From JBDTVS01 sp040007095 (GTDB taxonomy: Bacteria > Acidobacteriota > Vicinamibacteria > Vicinamibacterales > CAVVIG01), in assembly GCA_040007095.1 (NCBI GenBank), contig JBDTVS010000117.1:1-64000 (forward strand): 64,000 bases of DNA. The letters run 5' to 3'. The position numbers and the translations under genes are program-made. The notes beneath the pieces were generated by a model. That model saw nothing but the letters and a program-made list of their open reading frames with translations. It made no database searches and was not told the DNA's origin. This document shows positions 1 to 7,395 of the stretch, in pieces (within the stretch, counting starts at the first letter, position 1; every line of letters begins with the position of its first letter).

Positions 1-2
1 TC

Positions 3-338
3 AAGCCGCAGTACGACGAGTGGAAGTTCCCCGACGGCCACAGCGTGATGGTGCTCGCCGAGGGACGGCTGCTGAACCTTGGCTGCGCGACGGGTCACCC
101 GAGCTTCGTGATGTCGGCGTCGTTCAGCAATCAGACGATCGCGCAGCTCGAGCTCTACGCAAACCGTTCGAAGTACGAGAACAAGGTGTACATCCTGCCG
201 AAGCACCTCGACGAAAAGGTGGCCCGGCTGCACCTCGATCACCTCGGCGTCAAGTTGACGACGTTGACGAAAGAGCAGGCCGACTACCTCGGCGTGCCGG
301 TCGACGGGCCGTACAAGCCGGACCACTACCGCTACTAG
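3..338 (+). CDS. ahcY: Adenosylhomocysteinase, C-terminal part (cut by window edge)
   Basis: S-adenosylhomocysteine hydrolase splits S-adenosylhomocysteine into adenosine and homocysteine in the cytosolic methyl cycle. Only the last ~111 residues are visible; the frame is open to the left edge, so the start lies outside. The NAD-domain motif GRLLNLGCATGHPSFVMS and the C-terminal tail ending KPDHYRY are both hallmarks of the family, whose C-terminal Lys and Tyr reach into the partner subunit's NAD site. The gene ends normally and is followed by two hairpins, so nothing suggests truncation of the real gene. Identification is secure from the motifs alone. Confidence 0.95.
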   Translation, partial: KPQYDEWKFPDGHSVMVLAEGRLLNLGCATGHPSFVMSASFSNQTIAQLELYANRSKYENKVYILPKHLDEKVARLHLDHLGVKLTTLTKEQADYLGVPVDGPYKPDHYRY

Positions 339-352
339 TGGCCGCGATCGCA

Positions 353-379
353 CCGGCCGCGAGACAACCTCGCGGCCGG
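353..379. terminator. Hairpin just after ahcY
   Basis: A perfect 11-bp inverted repeat (CCGGCCGCGAG / CTCGCGGCCGG) with a 5-base loop starts 15 bases after the ahcY stop. There is no U-tract, so it may be a factor-assisted terminator or an mRNA 3' stabilising hairpin rather than a classical intrinsic terminator. Confidence 0.4.
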
Positions 380-439
380 AGGTGATTCCATACAGACGTC
401 CACCACAGGTTCGGACGAGCGGCGTAAGAACCTGATGGA

Positions 440-476
440 GCAGACCCGCGAGTGCACGCGCGCTCGCGGGTTCTGC
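440..476. terminator. Bidirectional hairpin between convergent genes
   Basis: GCAGACCCGCGAG (440-452) pairs with CTCGCGGGTTCTGC (463-476) with a single bulged base. It lies between forward ahcY and the convergent reverse gene at 487-783, the expected place for a shared terminator. No strong T-run on either side. Confidence 0.5.
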
Positions 477-486
477 TGATTTGCGT

Positions 487-783
487 TTACTTCGGCTGGA
501 TCTTTTGCAGCCCCGCCTTCAGGTCGTCGGCGGTCATCACCGGCGAAAACGTCACAGCGGCGTTGAAGCCCGAGAAGAATGGCTCGGCGATCGACGGCAT
601 GTCGGACGAATCCTTCATGTCGAAGACCATCAGCGCCGTGCGAAGGCCGTGCATGGTCGTGAAGTACGCCGCTTCCGGTTTCAGGCGTTCAAGTGCCTCG
701 CCCATGATTCTTGGTAGCGTGCCGTCCTGGACGGCCGTATTGCCGGAGTCTGCCGGGATCGAGACCGTGATCAGTGTCCGCAT
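487..783 (-). CDS. Small conserved protein, possibly DUF3303-like
   Basis: 98-residue cytosolic protein with no signal peptide or membrane segment. It begins MRTLITVSIP, then has a conserved-looking core with EAAYFT, RTALMVFD and PSIAEPFF, and a helical end. The alternation of short strands and helices fits a dimeric alpha/beta-barrel type fold. Homologues with this pattern are often labelled DUF3303-like or mislabelled pantothenate synthetase; I see no such catalytic motifs. The ATG at 783 is preceded by GGAGGAG at a good distance, so I prefer it to the upstream start at 816. It is divergent from the his operon, with a 32-bp palindrome in the region between them. Function unknown. Confidence 0.75.
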   Translation of the reverse strand: MRTLITVSIPADSGNTAVQDGTLPRIMGEALERLKPEAAYFTTMHGLRTALMVFDMKDSSDMPSIAEPFFSGFNAAVTFSPVMTADDLKAGLQKIQPK

Positions 784-873
784 GAATGTCTCCTCCTCCG
801 AATGTCGAACAGCCATTCACTATACGTCCCGGGCGTGCGCCCGGATCGGGAATGGATCCGCCGCGTGACCAGG

Positions 874-905
874 CGTGATCCACCACGAGGTCGTGATGGA
901 TCACG
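874..905. promoter_or_regulatory. 32-bp palindrome abutting the his promoter
   Basis: CGTGATCCACCACGAG and GTCGTGATGGATCACG are near-perfect reverse complements: 14 of 16 positions pair, the exceptions being one internal pair and the central GG. It ends directly next to the TTGACA at 906-911. This looks like a dimeric repressor or activator operator; a hairpin role in RNA is the alternative. The regulator cannot be named from sequence. Confidence 0.45.
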
Positions 906-935
906 TTGACAGCGCTCAGTTGGTACAGGTAGTCT
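906..935 (+). promoter_or_regulatory. Putative his operon promoter
   Basis: A perfect TTGACA (906-911) is followed after 18 bases by TAGTCT (930-935), which matches the -10 consensus at three of six positions including the key T1, A2 and T6. Transcription would start near 942, only a few bases ahead of the leader ORF at 948, so the leader peptide would be almost leaderless. Confidence 0.5.
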
Positions 936-947
936 GAACGCTCTGTG

Positions 948-1016
948 ATGGTCAGCCGACACCACACTCCGTATCATCATTTCGTCCACGGCATTGGCCG
1001 TCGGGGTGGCGTGTAA
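948..1016 (+). CDS. hisL: his operon leader peptide (attenuator)
   Basis: A 22-codon ORF, ATG to TAA, lies 65 bases upstream of hisI. Its middle reads RHHTPYHHFVH: five His codons (CAC CAC, CAT CAT, CAC) within ten codons, against about 2 percent His in average proteins. It is followed by a small hairpin (ACGGC 988-992 / GCCGT 997-1001) that overlaps the last His codon, then by a strong intrinsic terminator ending at hisI. This is the architecture of ribosome-mediated attenuation known from enteric his operons. Low charged tRNA-His would stall the ribosome over 988-992 and free downstream bases to form an antiterminator. No Shine-Dalgarno is visible; GTG at 945 is an alternative in-frame start. 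Confidence 0.75.
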   Translation: MVSRHHTPYHHFVHGIGRRGGV

Positions 1017-1051
1017 TTCAGGGTCGAACGAGTAACCCGCAAGGCAGCGCG

Positions 1052-1076
1052 CCCCGCCAACCGGCGGGGTTTTTTT
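1052..1076 (+). terminator. Intrinsic terminator/attenuator just before hisI
   Basis: CCCCGCC (1052-1058) pairs perfectly with GGCGGGG (1063-1069) over a 4-base AACC loop and is followed by seven T (1070-1076). The run ends four bases before the hisI ATG, so it can only act to stop leader transcripts from entering the operon. GGGTGGCG at 1004-1011, inside the leader ORF, can pair with CGCCAACC at 1055-1062 at seven of eight positions. That alternative helix would take away the left arm of the terminator, giving a plausible antiterminator. Confidence 0.85.
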
Positions 1077-1080
1077 GTTT

Positions 1081-1389
1081 ATGGACTATTCAAAACTCGA
1101 TGGATTGATTCCGGCCGTGATTCAGGACGCGGAGAGCGCGGAGGTCCTGATGGTCGGATTCATGAACGAAGAAGCGCTCGCCGAGACGCGCCGCAGCGGC
1201 TTTGCGACCTTCTTCAGCCGCACGCGCGGCAAGCTCTGGACGAAGGGCGAAACCTCCGGGAATCGCCTCGAGGTGAAAGAGATCTTCGTCGACTGCGACG
1301 ACGACACGGTGTTGGTGAAAGTGAAACGCCTTGGCGACGGCAACGTGTGCCACACCGGCGATCGCACTTGCTTTTCGAGGACACTCTGA
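1081..1389 (+). CDS. hisI: Phosphoribosyl-AMP cyclohydrolase
   Basis: HisI opens the adenine ring of PR-AMP in step 3 of histidine synthesis. The 102-residue protein has the usual single-domain length and carries the metal motif DCDDDT around residue 80 and the Zn-binding CHTGDRTC near the end, plus WTKGETSGN. There is no HisE pyrophosphohydrolase domain fused behind it, and no hisE lies elsewhere in the window. The ATG follows the attenuator T-run directly and lacks an obvious ribosome binding site other than the GGCGGGG terminator arm, so translation may itself depend on leader folding. First gene of the his operon; hisG follows after 12 bases. Confidence 0.95.
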   Translation: MDYSKLDGLIPAVIQDAESAEVLMVGFMNEEALAETRRSGFATFFSRTRGKLWTKGETSGNRLEVKEIFVDCDDDTVLVKVKRLGDGNVCHTGDRTCFSRTL

Positions 1390-1401
1390 ATTGGCGGCGA
1401 T

Positions 1402-2289
1402 ATGAAACTGAAACTTGGCATTCCCAAGGGATCCCTGCAGGATGCGACCGTTCAGCTCTTTGGCCGCGCCGGCTTTCACGTGTACGTGAGCTCGCGCTCG
1501 TATTTTCCGTCGATCGACGACCCGGAGATCGAGTGCATGCTTATCCGCGCCCAGGAGATGGCCCGGTACGTCTCTGACGGCGTGCTCGATGCCGGTCTCA
1601 CCGGGCAGGATTGGATTGCCGAGCACGAACTGGGCGACGGCACCACCGGCATGCTCGAGCCGGTCGCCGACCTCATCTACGCGAAGCAGAGCTTTGGCAA
1701 AGTGCGCTGGGTGCTCGCGGCGCCGGAAGACTCGTCCATCAAGTCGGCCGCGGACCTCGCCGGCGGCACCATCGCCACGGAATTGGTGCGCGTGACCCGT
1801 GCCTACTTCGAGCGGCACAAGGTGGCGGTCCACGTCGAATTCTCGTGGGGCGCCACCGAAGTCAAACCCCCCGTCCTCGCCGACGCCATCGTCGAAGCCA
1901 CCGAGACCGGGTCGACCCTTCGTGCCAACCGGCTGAGAATTCTCGACACCGTGATGGAATCGAACACCCAGCTCATCGCCAATCGAAACGCGCTCGCCGA
2001 CGTATGGAAACGGACCAAGGTCGACAACATTGCGCTGCTGCTCAAGGCCGCGATCGAGGCACAGGGGCGCGTCGGCATGATGTTGAACGTACGCCGTGAC
2101 GACCTCGCGGGTATTCTCGCGCTGTTACCGGCGCTGCAGCGGCCGACCATTTCGGCGTTGAGCGACGACGCGTGGGTTGCGGTGAATACGATCATCGAGG
2201 AGCGAACCGTCCGCGACTTGATCCCGCGCCTGAAGGCGGCACACGCGCAGGGCATCGTGGAGTATCCGCTGAACAAGATCGTGGTCTAG
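1402..2289 (+). CDS. hisG: ATP phosphoribosyltransferase, long form
   Basis: HisG joins ATP and PRPP to make PR-ATP, the committed and feedback-controlled step of histidine synthesis. The protein starts MKLKLGIPKGSLQDAT and has 295 residues, the length of the long, HisZ-independent form with a C-terminal ACT-like histidine-sensing domain. The PRPP-binding part includes VEATETGSTLRANRL. The C-terminal ~80 residues, from about 210, match the regulatory domain. So pathway flux is probably controlled both by His feedback here and by the attenuator upstream. hisD starts five bases after the stop. Confidence 0.95.
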   Translation: MKLKLGIPKGSLQDATVQLFGRAGFHVYVSSRSYFPSIDDPEIECMLIRAQEMARYVSDGVLDAGLTGQDWIAEHELGDGTTGMLEPVADLIYAKQSFGKVRWVLAAPEDSSIKSAADLAGGTIATELVRVTRAYFERHKVAVHVEFSWGATEVKPPVLADAIVEATETGSTLRANRLRILDTVMESNTQLIANRNALADVWKRTKVDNIALLLKAAIEAQGRVGMMLNVRRDDLAGILALLPALQRPTISALSDDAWVAVNTIIEERTVRDLIPRLKAAHAQGIVEYPLNKIVV

Positions 2290-2294
2290 AACCC

Positions 2295-3539
2295 GTGACA
2301 CTTTTGAAAATCATCGACGCCAGCGATGCTCGAGCGCTCGAGCCGCTGCTGACCCGCGGCCGTCAAGTGGATCGCGCATTCGACCGCCGCGTCCGCGTCA
2401 TCGTCGATCGGGTGCGCGACGAAGGGGACGGTACGCTGCAGCGGTTTGCGCGCCGATTCGACGGCCTGACCGGATCGCTCGAGATGAGCGGCGACGAGAT
2501 ACGCGACGGCGCCGCGCGTGTCGCGCCAGAGGTTCGGCGGGCCATCCGGCGGGCGGCCAACCACATCGCGCGGGTGGCACGACGGCAGCTGCCAAAGACG
2601 TCGACGATCACGGTCGTGCCGGGTGTGACGGTTGAGCAGCGGGTCGAGCCACTGGCTCGCGTCGGCTGCTATGTGCCAGGCGGACGGTTTCCGCTGCCTT
2701 CATCGTTGCTCATGACGGCGATCCCGGCACGCATCGCGGGGGTCACCGATGTGATTGCGGTGTGCGCGCGGCCGGAGCCGGCGGTGCTCGCGGCGGCGCT
2801 CGAAGCCGGCGTCAGCCGGCTGTTTCGAATCGGCGGCGCGCACGCGATCGCGGCCCTTGCCTACGGCACGGCGACGATCCCGCGCGTGGACAAGATCGTC
2901 GGTCCGGGCAATCGTTATGTCGCTGCGGCGAAGGCGTACGTCGCGGCCGATTGTGCGATCGATTTCTACGCCGGTCCCACCGAGATCGTCATCGTCGCCG
3001 GCGAGGGCCGCCCCGAATGGATCGCCGCGGATTTGATCGCCCAGGCGGAGCACGACCCCGACGCGAGGGCCGTGTTCATCACCTGGAAACGACCGCTAGC
3101 CAATCGGGTCGCCGCCGCCGTCGGGCGCCGCGCCGCCGGACGGGCGATCGTCGAGGCATCGCTGTCGGCCAACGGCGCTGCCGTGGTGACGCGTACGGCC
3201 GACGAGGCGATTGCCATCGCCAACCGCATCGCGCCCGAGCACCTCGTGGTCGATCGGGAGGCGCTGGCGCGGCGCGCGCTCACCGCCGGGGCGGTGTTCG
3301 TCGGCCCGTTCACGGCACAGGCCGCGGGGGACTACGCCACCGGGTCGAACCACGTACTGCCGACATCGGGCGCCTCGAGATTCCGTGGCGGGCTGAGTGC
3401 CGCCGATTTCGTCCGCGTCATGTCGGTCCAGCGCGTGACGCGCGCCGGACTGGCGCGCTTGGCCTCTACGATCGTGCCGCTCGCCCGCGCGGAAGGACTT
3501 GAGGCGCACGCCGAATCGATCGAGGTACGATGGTCATGA
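2295..3539 (+). CDS. hisD: Histidinol dehydrogenase
   Basis: Zn- and NAD-dependent enzyme that oxidises L-histidinol in two steps to L-histidine. The GTG at 2295, five bases after hisG, gives 414 residues, near the usual 420-440; an open frame runs further upstream but only inside hisG. Visible family motifs are YVPGGRFPLPSSLLM, KIVGPGNRYVAAAK, the substrate region AGPTEIVIVA, AQAEHDPDA, and APEHLVV with the catalytic Glu-His pair. The late GSNHVLPT segment is also typical. It overlaps hisC by the ATGA at 3536-3539 or by 10 bases if hisC starts at 3530. Confidence 0.96.
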   Translation: MTLLKIIDASDARALEPLLTRGRQVDRAFDRRVRVIVDRVRDEGDGTLQRFARRFDGLTGSLEMSGDEIRDGAARVAPEVRRAIRRAANHIARVARRQLPKTSTITVVPGVTVEQRVEPLARVGCYVPGGRFPLPSSLLMTAIPARIAGVTDVIAVCARPEPAVLAAALEAGVSRLFRIGGAHAIAALAYGTATIPRVDKIVGPGNRYVAAAKAYVAADCAIDFYAGPTEIVIVAGEGRPEWIAADLIAQAEHDPDARAVFITWKRPLANRVAAAVGRRAAGRAIVEASLSANGAAVVTRTADEAIAIANRIAPEHLVVDREALARRALTAGAVFVGPFTAQAAGDYATGSNHVLPTSGASRFRGGLSAADFVRVMSVQRVTRAGLARLASTIVPLARAEGLEAHAESIEVRWS

Positions 3540-4579
3540 ATCAGTATCAGAAGCCGGCCGAGCTCTACGACGGTCTTCGGCTGCATCAGAACGAAAACAC
3601 CGCGGGCTGCTCACCCCGCGTACTCGACGCGCTGCGGTCGCTGCAGGCCGATCAGATCAGCTTTTACCCGCCGTATTCGGCCGCCCTCGAGGCGTGCGCC
3701 GAGCATCTCGGCGTGCCGGCGGATTCGGTCGCGCTCGTCAACGGCCTCGATGAGGGCATCACCGGCACCGCCATTGCGTATCTGCGGTCGTCTGCGGGCG
3801 GCTTTGTCCCAGAAGCGATCATTCCTGAGCCGGCGTTCGAGATCTTCAAGTTCGACACCGAGGTCGTCGGCGGCCAGCCGATCTCGGTCATGCCGCGTCC
3901 AGGTTTCGCCTTCCCGCTCGACGAGGTGCTTGCGGCGATCACGCCACGCACGCGGGTGGTGTTCCTGACGAACCCGAACAATCCGACCGGTGTCCCGATG
4001 CCGCTCGAGGCGATTCGCGCGATCGCGCGATCGGTGCCGCCGGAAGCGATCGTGTTCGTGGACGAAGCGTATGCCGACTTCTCGGGGACGACGTTCATAC
4101 CCGAGCTGGCGGAGTTTCCCAACGTCATCGTGGGACGGACCTTCTCGAAGGCATTCGGACTTGCGGGATTGCGGATCGGATGCCTGGTGGGCGCCGCCGA
4201 TCGGCTGGATCCGATCCGTCTCGCGATTCCCGTCTACAGTGTGAATATTGCTGCCGTCGTGGCCGTCCGCGCCGCCCTCGCCGATCGCGCCTACGTCGAC
4301 GACTACCTGCAACAGGTGAAAGCGTCGAAAGCGCTGCTCTATGCCGCCTGCGATCGACTGAAGCTGACCTACTGGCCGAGCAGCGCGAACTTCGTGCTGG
4401 TATGCGCCGGCGACCGCCTCCGCACGCTCGTCGAAGGCGCCGCCGCGCGGGGCATCTACCTTCGCGATCGCTCGACCGAGCCCGGCTGCGCCGGCTGCGT
4501 GCGCATCGGCACCGGCATCGTCGCCCACACCGAACGGTGCCTCGCGGCGATGGAGGAAGTATTGTGCGCCGTGGTGTAG
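3530..4579 (+). CDS. hisC: Histidinol-phosphate aminotransferase
   Basis: PLP enzyme of aminotransferase class I/II that converts imidazole acetol phosphate and glutamate to histidinol phosphate. 349 residues, normal for HisC. Seen motifs: LHQNEN near the start, NPNNPTG, DEAYADF, and the PLP lysine in GRTFSKAFGLAGLRIG (Lys at about 207). Two in-frame ATGs, 3530 and 3536, are possible: GAGG lies four bases before the first, while the second forms an ATGA overlap with hisD. Either implies translational coupling. Its end overlaps the start of hisB. Confidence 0.95.
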   Translation: MVMNQYQKPAELYDGLRLHQNENTAGCSPRVLDALRSLQADQISFYPPYSAALEACAEHLGVPADSVALVNGLDEGITGTAIAYLRSSAGGFVPEAIIPEPAFEIFKFDTEVVGGQPISVMPRPGFAFPLDEVLAAITPRTRVVFLTNPNNPTGVPMPLEAIRAIARSVPPEAIVFVDEAYADFSGTTFIPELAEFPNVIVGRTFSKAFGLAGLRIGCLVGAADRLDPIRLAIPVYSVNIAAVVAVRAALADRAYVDDYLQQVKASKALLYAACDRLKLTYWPSSANFVLVCAGDRLRTLVEGAAARGIYLRDRSTEPGCAGCVRIGTGIVAHTERCLAAMEEVLCAVV

Positions 4580-5151
4580 TCGATCGGCGGACGACCGAAA
4601 CGCAGATCAAACTGTCGATCGCGATCGACGGCCGTGGCACGTATCAGGTGCGGACGGGCATCCGGTTCCTCGATCACATGCTGGAGCTGTTTGCACGGCA
4701 CGGCGCGTTCGATCTGCGCGTCGATGCGACCGGCGATCTCGACGTCGACCAGCATCACACCGTCGAGGATCTCGGCATCGCGCTGGGCGAGGCGGTGTCG
4801 AAGGCGCTCGGCGATCGCAAAGGCATCAACCGCGCCGGCTATTTCGTCATGCCGATGGACGAGACGCTGGCCGTCGCCGCGATCGATCTCGGCGGGCGGC
4901 CGCACACGGTCGTCGATTTGAAGACGCGGGTCGCCCGCGTCGGCGATCTGCAGACCGAGCTGGTCCACGATTTCTTCGAGGGCTTCGCGATCGGCGCTCG
5001 CGCCAACGTCCACGTGAAGGTGCTGTATGGACGCTCGACTCACCATCACGTCGAGGCGGTATTCAAGGCCTTCGCCCGCGCGCTGAGGGTGGCCTGTGCG
5101 AAGGATCGTCGTCTGGCGCGGATGCTGCCCAGCACCAAGGGACTTCTCTGA
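4564..5151 (+). CDS. hisB: Imidazoleglycerol-phosphate dehydratase
   Basis: Mn-dependent dehydratase that makes imidazole acetol phosphate from IGP. The GTG at 4564 gives 195 residues, the size of the stand-alone bacterial enzyme; there is no fused histidinol-phosphatase domain. The metal-binding segments FLDHMLELFARHG, DQHHTVEDLGIALG and THHHVEAVFKAFARAL are all present. It overlaps hisC by 16 bases. A separate histidinol-phosphate phosphatase (hisJ or hisN type) is not in the window and must be elsewhere. Confidence 0.95.
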   Translation: MRRGVVDRRTTETQIKLSIAIDGRGTYQVRTGIRFLDHMLELFARHGAFDLRVDATGDLDVDQHHTVEDLGIALGEAVSKALGDRKGINRAGYFVMPMDETLAVAAIDLGGRPHTVVDLKTRVARVGDLQTELVHDFFEGFAIGARANVHVKVLYGRSTHHHVEAVFKAFARALRVACAKDRRLARMLPSTKGLL

Positions 5152-5158
5152 TATTCGT

Positions 5159-5773
5159 ATGCGTATCGCGTTGATTGACTATCGCGCGGGCAATTTGACC
5201 TCGGTCAAGAAGGCGTTTGCCGCGATCGGCGCCGACCTCTTCGTGCCGCGTCAGCCGAGCGAGCTCGCCGACGCGGGCGCCGTCGTCGTGCCCGGGGTCG
5301 GCCATTTCGGCGCCACCGAAACACTCGCCGTCGACTGGACAGACACCATCAGGCGCGGCATCGAGGCCGGCCGGCCGCTGCTCGGCATCTGTCTCGGCCT
5401 GCAGTGGCTCTATGAGGGAAGCGCGGAAGCGCCCGAGCTCAAGGGTCTCGGCCTGCTGTCGGGACAATGCTACCGGCTGCCTGGCGGCTCCGGCGCGACG
5501 TCTGTCAAGGTCCCGCACGTCGGCTGGAACGCGCTGGACATCCAGCGTCCCGACTCGATCGTCGAAGGTGTCGCGCCGGGCTCGCAGGTCTACTTCACGC
5601 ACAGCTTCGTCGCGCCAATCACGGACGAGACCGTGGCGGTCACCGTGCACGGACAGCCATTTGCTGCCGTCGTCCAGCGCGGCCGCGTCGCAGCCGTGCA
5701 GTTCCATCCGGAAAAATCGGGCGAGGTCGGGCTGACGATCTTGCGGAATTTTCTCCGCCTGGCGGACAGCTAG
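5159..5773 (+). CDS. hisH: Imidazole glycerol phosphate synthase, glutaminase subunit
   Basis: Class I glutamine amidotransferase that supplies ammonia through a tunnel to HisF. 204 residues from the ATG at 5159 (MRIALIDYRAGNLTSV). The catalytic triad is complete: Cys78 in LLGICLGLQWL, His183 and Glu185 in VQFHPEKSG. The oxyanion strand VVPGVGHFG is present. It sits seven bases after hisB, and hisF follows after 20 bases, the usual pairing of the two IGPS subunits. Confidence 0.95.
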   Translation: MRIALIDYRAGNLTSVKKAFAAIGADLFVPRQPSELADAGAVVVPGVGHFGATETLAVDWTDTIRRGIEAGRPLLGICLGLQWLYEGSAEAPELKGLGLLSGQCYRLPGGSGATSVKVPHVGWNALDIQRPDSIVEGVAPGSQVYFTHSFVAPITDETVAVTVHGQPFAAVVQRGRVAAVQFHPEKSGEVGLTILRNFLRLADS

Positions 5774-5793
5774 CGCATTGAGGAGCCTCGACG

Positions 5794-6549
5794 GTGCTGT
5801 CCAAACGAATCATCGCTTGTCTTGACGTCCGCGACGGGCTCGTCGTCAAGGGCATCAACTTCGAAGGGTTGCGCTCTGCCGGCGATCCGGCCGAGCTCGC
5901 GCGCCGCTACAATGCGGAAGGGATCGACGAGCTCGTGATCCTGGACATCACGGCGACGCTCGAGCGGCGGCGGGCACTGGCCGACACGATTCGTCGGGTC
6001 GCGCGAGAGCTGTTCATCCCGCTGGCCGTCGGCGGCGGCATTCACTCGGAGGACGACGCGGCGGCGGCGGTCGACGCGGGGGCGGACAAGGTCAGCCTGA
6101 ATACGGCCGCGCTCTCGAACCCCTCGCTCGTCACCACGCTCGCGCGTCGCTACGGGAGCCAGGCGGTCGTCGTCGCGATCGACGCGAAGCACGCTGGCAA
6201 CGGCTTCGCGGTTTACGCCCGCAGCGGTCAGGCAGCCGCCGACCGCGACGCCGTCGAATGGGCGCGGGAGGCCGAGGATCGCGGCGCCGGCGAGATCCTC
6301 CTGACCTCGATCGATCGCGACGGCACCAAGATCGGCTTCGACTGCGTGATGAACGCGGCGGTATCATCAGCGGTGTCGATTCCGGTGATCGCCTCGGGCG
6401 GCGCCGGCACCCTGGATCATTTCGTTGACGTGTTTACGCAGGGGCGGGCAGATGCCGCGCTCGCTGCGTCAATCTTTCATTACGCGGAAACCAGCGTCCG
6501 ATCGCTCAAAGAGCATCTGCAGCAACGCGGCATACCCGTGCGGCTTTAG
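5794..6549 (+). CDS. hisF: Imidazole glycerol phosphate synthase, cyclase subunit
   Basis: TIM-barrel cyclase that uses HisH-derived ammonia to turn PRFAR into IGP and AICAR. The GTG at 5794 is preceded by GAGGAG. 251 residues, standard length. The two catalytic aspartates are in RIIACLDV (Asp11) and VAIDAKHAG; the phosphate-binding loops AVGGGI and IASGGAG are intact. A repeat-bearing spacer of 95 bases separates it from hisA, the widest gap in the operon. Confidence 0.95.
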   Translation: MLSKRIIACLDVRDGLVVKGINFEGLRSAGDPAELARRYNAEGIDELVILDITATLERRRALADTIRRVARELFIPLAVGGGIHSEDDAAAAVDAGADKVSLNTAALSNPSLVTTLARRYGSQAVVVAIDAKHAGNGFAVYARSGQAAADRDAVEWAREAEDRGAGEILLTSIDRDGTKIGFDCVMNAAVSSAVSIPVIASGGAGTLDHFVDVFTQGRADAALAASIFHYAETSVRSLKEHLQQRGIPVRL

Positions 6550-6560
6550 TCGCTGGGTGA

Positions 6561-6604
6561 ATTCATGTTTTGGTGCCTTCGTGACTTCGTGCTGTCGTGG
6601 TTGC
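6561..6604 (+). repeat. TTCGTGG-type repeat between hisF and hisA
   Basis: The spacer holds CCTTCGTGACTTCGTG and TCGTGGTTG, built from the TTCGTG / TTTGTGG word also seen at 43190-43236 and 51264-51338. Low-complexity dispersed repeat of unknown role. It could separate hisA expression from the upstream genes. Confidence 0.5.
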
Positions 6605-6644
6605 GCACCGTCTTCGTTGTGAACAGTCGTCGCAAACCAGTCCG

Positions 6645-7328
6645 ATGCTGATCCCCTCCATCGACCTCAAGAACGGCGCCGTGGTTCAGCTCGTCCAGGG
6701 CGAGCGGCTCGCCATCGAGGACGCCGACGTCTTTCGTTGGGTCCGGCGGTTCGCGTCGTTCCCGAAAGTGCAAGTCATCGATCTCGACGCCGCCATGAGC
6801 CTGGGCGACAACCTTGAGCTGGTGCGCGAGATCGCGGGGCAGTTGTCGTGCCGCGTCGGCGGCGGGATCCGCACGGTGGACCGGGCGCGCGACGTGCTCG
6901 GCGCCGGCGCTCGCCAGATCATCGCTGGCTCGGCGCTCTTCAAGGCCGGCCATCCGAACCTCGCGTTCGCCAAGGAGCTCGCCGCCGCGATCGGCGCCGA
7001 TCGCGTGATCGCCGCCGTCGACAGCCGCGACGGACACGTCGTGATCCACGGCTGGAAAACCCCGCTGCCGTTGACGGCGGTCGACGCCGTGCGCGCGCTC
7101 GAGCCCTACTGCGACGAGTTTCTGTACACGCACGTGGACACCGAAGGATTGATGGGCGGCACCAATCTCGAGGCGATTCTCGCCGTGCGGCGCACGACGA
7201 CAAAGCGCGTGACCGCCGCCGGGGGTATCACCACTCAGCAGGAAATCGACGAACTGGACGCTGCCGGAGTGGACGCCGTCGTGGGAATGGCGATCTACAC
7301 CGGGAAGCTTCGCGTGCCTGGGGAATGA
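6645..7328 (+). CDS. hisA: Phosphoribosylformimino-AICAR-phosphate isomerase
   Basis: Amadori isomerase converting ProFAR to PRFAR, the step before HisHF. TIM barrel paralogous to HisF. 227 residues from the ATG at 6645, slightly short of the common 235-250. The catalytic aspartates are in LIPSIDLKNG and AAVDSRDGHVVIHGW; RVGGGIRT and AAGGITT are the phosphate loops. No strong ribosome binding site is visible. Last gene of the his cluster; the next gene is on the other strand. Confidence 0.93.
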   Translation: MLIPSIDLKNGAVVQLVQGERLAIEDADVFRWVRRFASFPKVQVIDLDAAMSLGDNLELVREIAGQLSCRVGGGIRTVDRARDVLGAGARQIIAGSALFKAGHPNLAFAKELAAAIGADRVIAAVDSRDGHVVIHGWKTPLPLTAVDAVRALEPYCDEFLYTHVDTEGLMGGTNLEAILAVRRTTTKRVTAAGGITTQQEIDELDAAGVDAVVGMAIYTGKLRVPGE

Positions 7329-7395
7329 ATTGAACCTCTAGAAGAATGAACCGACGCCGGACTTCACCCACGTGAGACTTGAGACTTCCTTGAGC

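Noticed and set aside
1081..1389. Fused HisIE enzyme
   Set aside because: The protein ends after the HisI zinc motif; no HisE helical domain follows and hisG begins 12 bases later.
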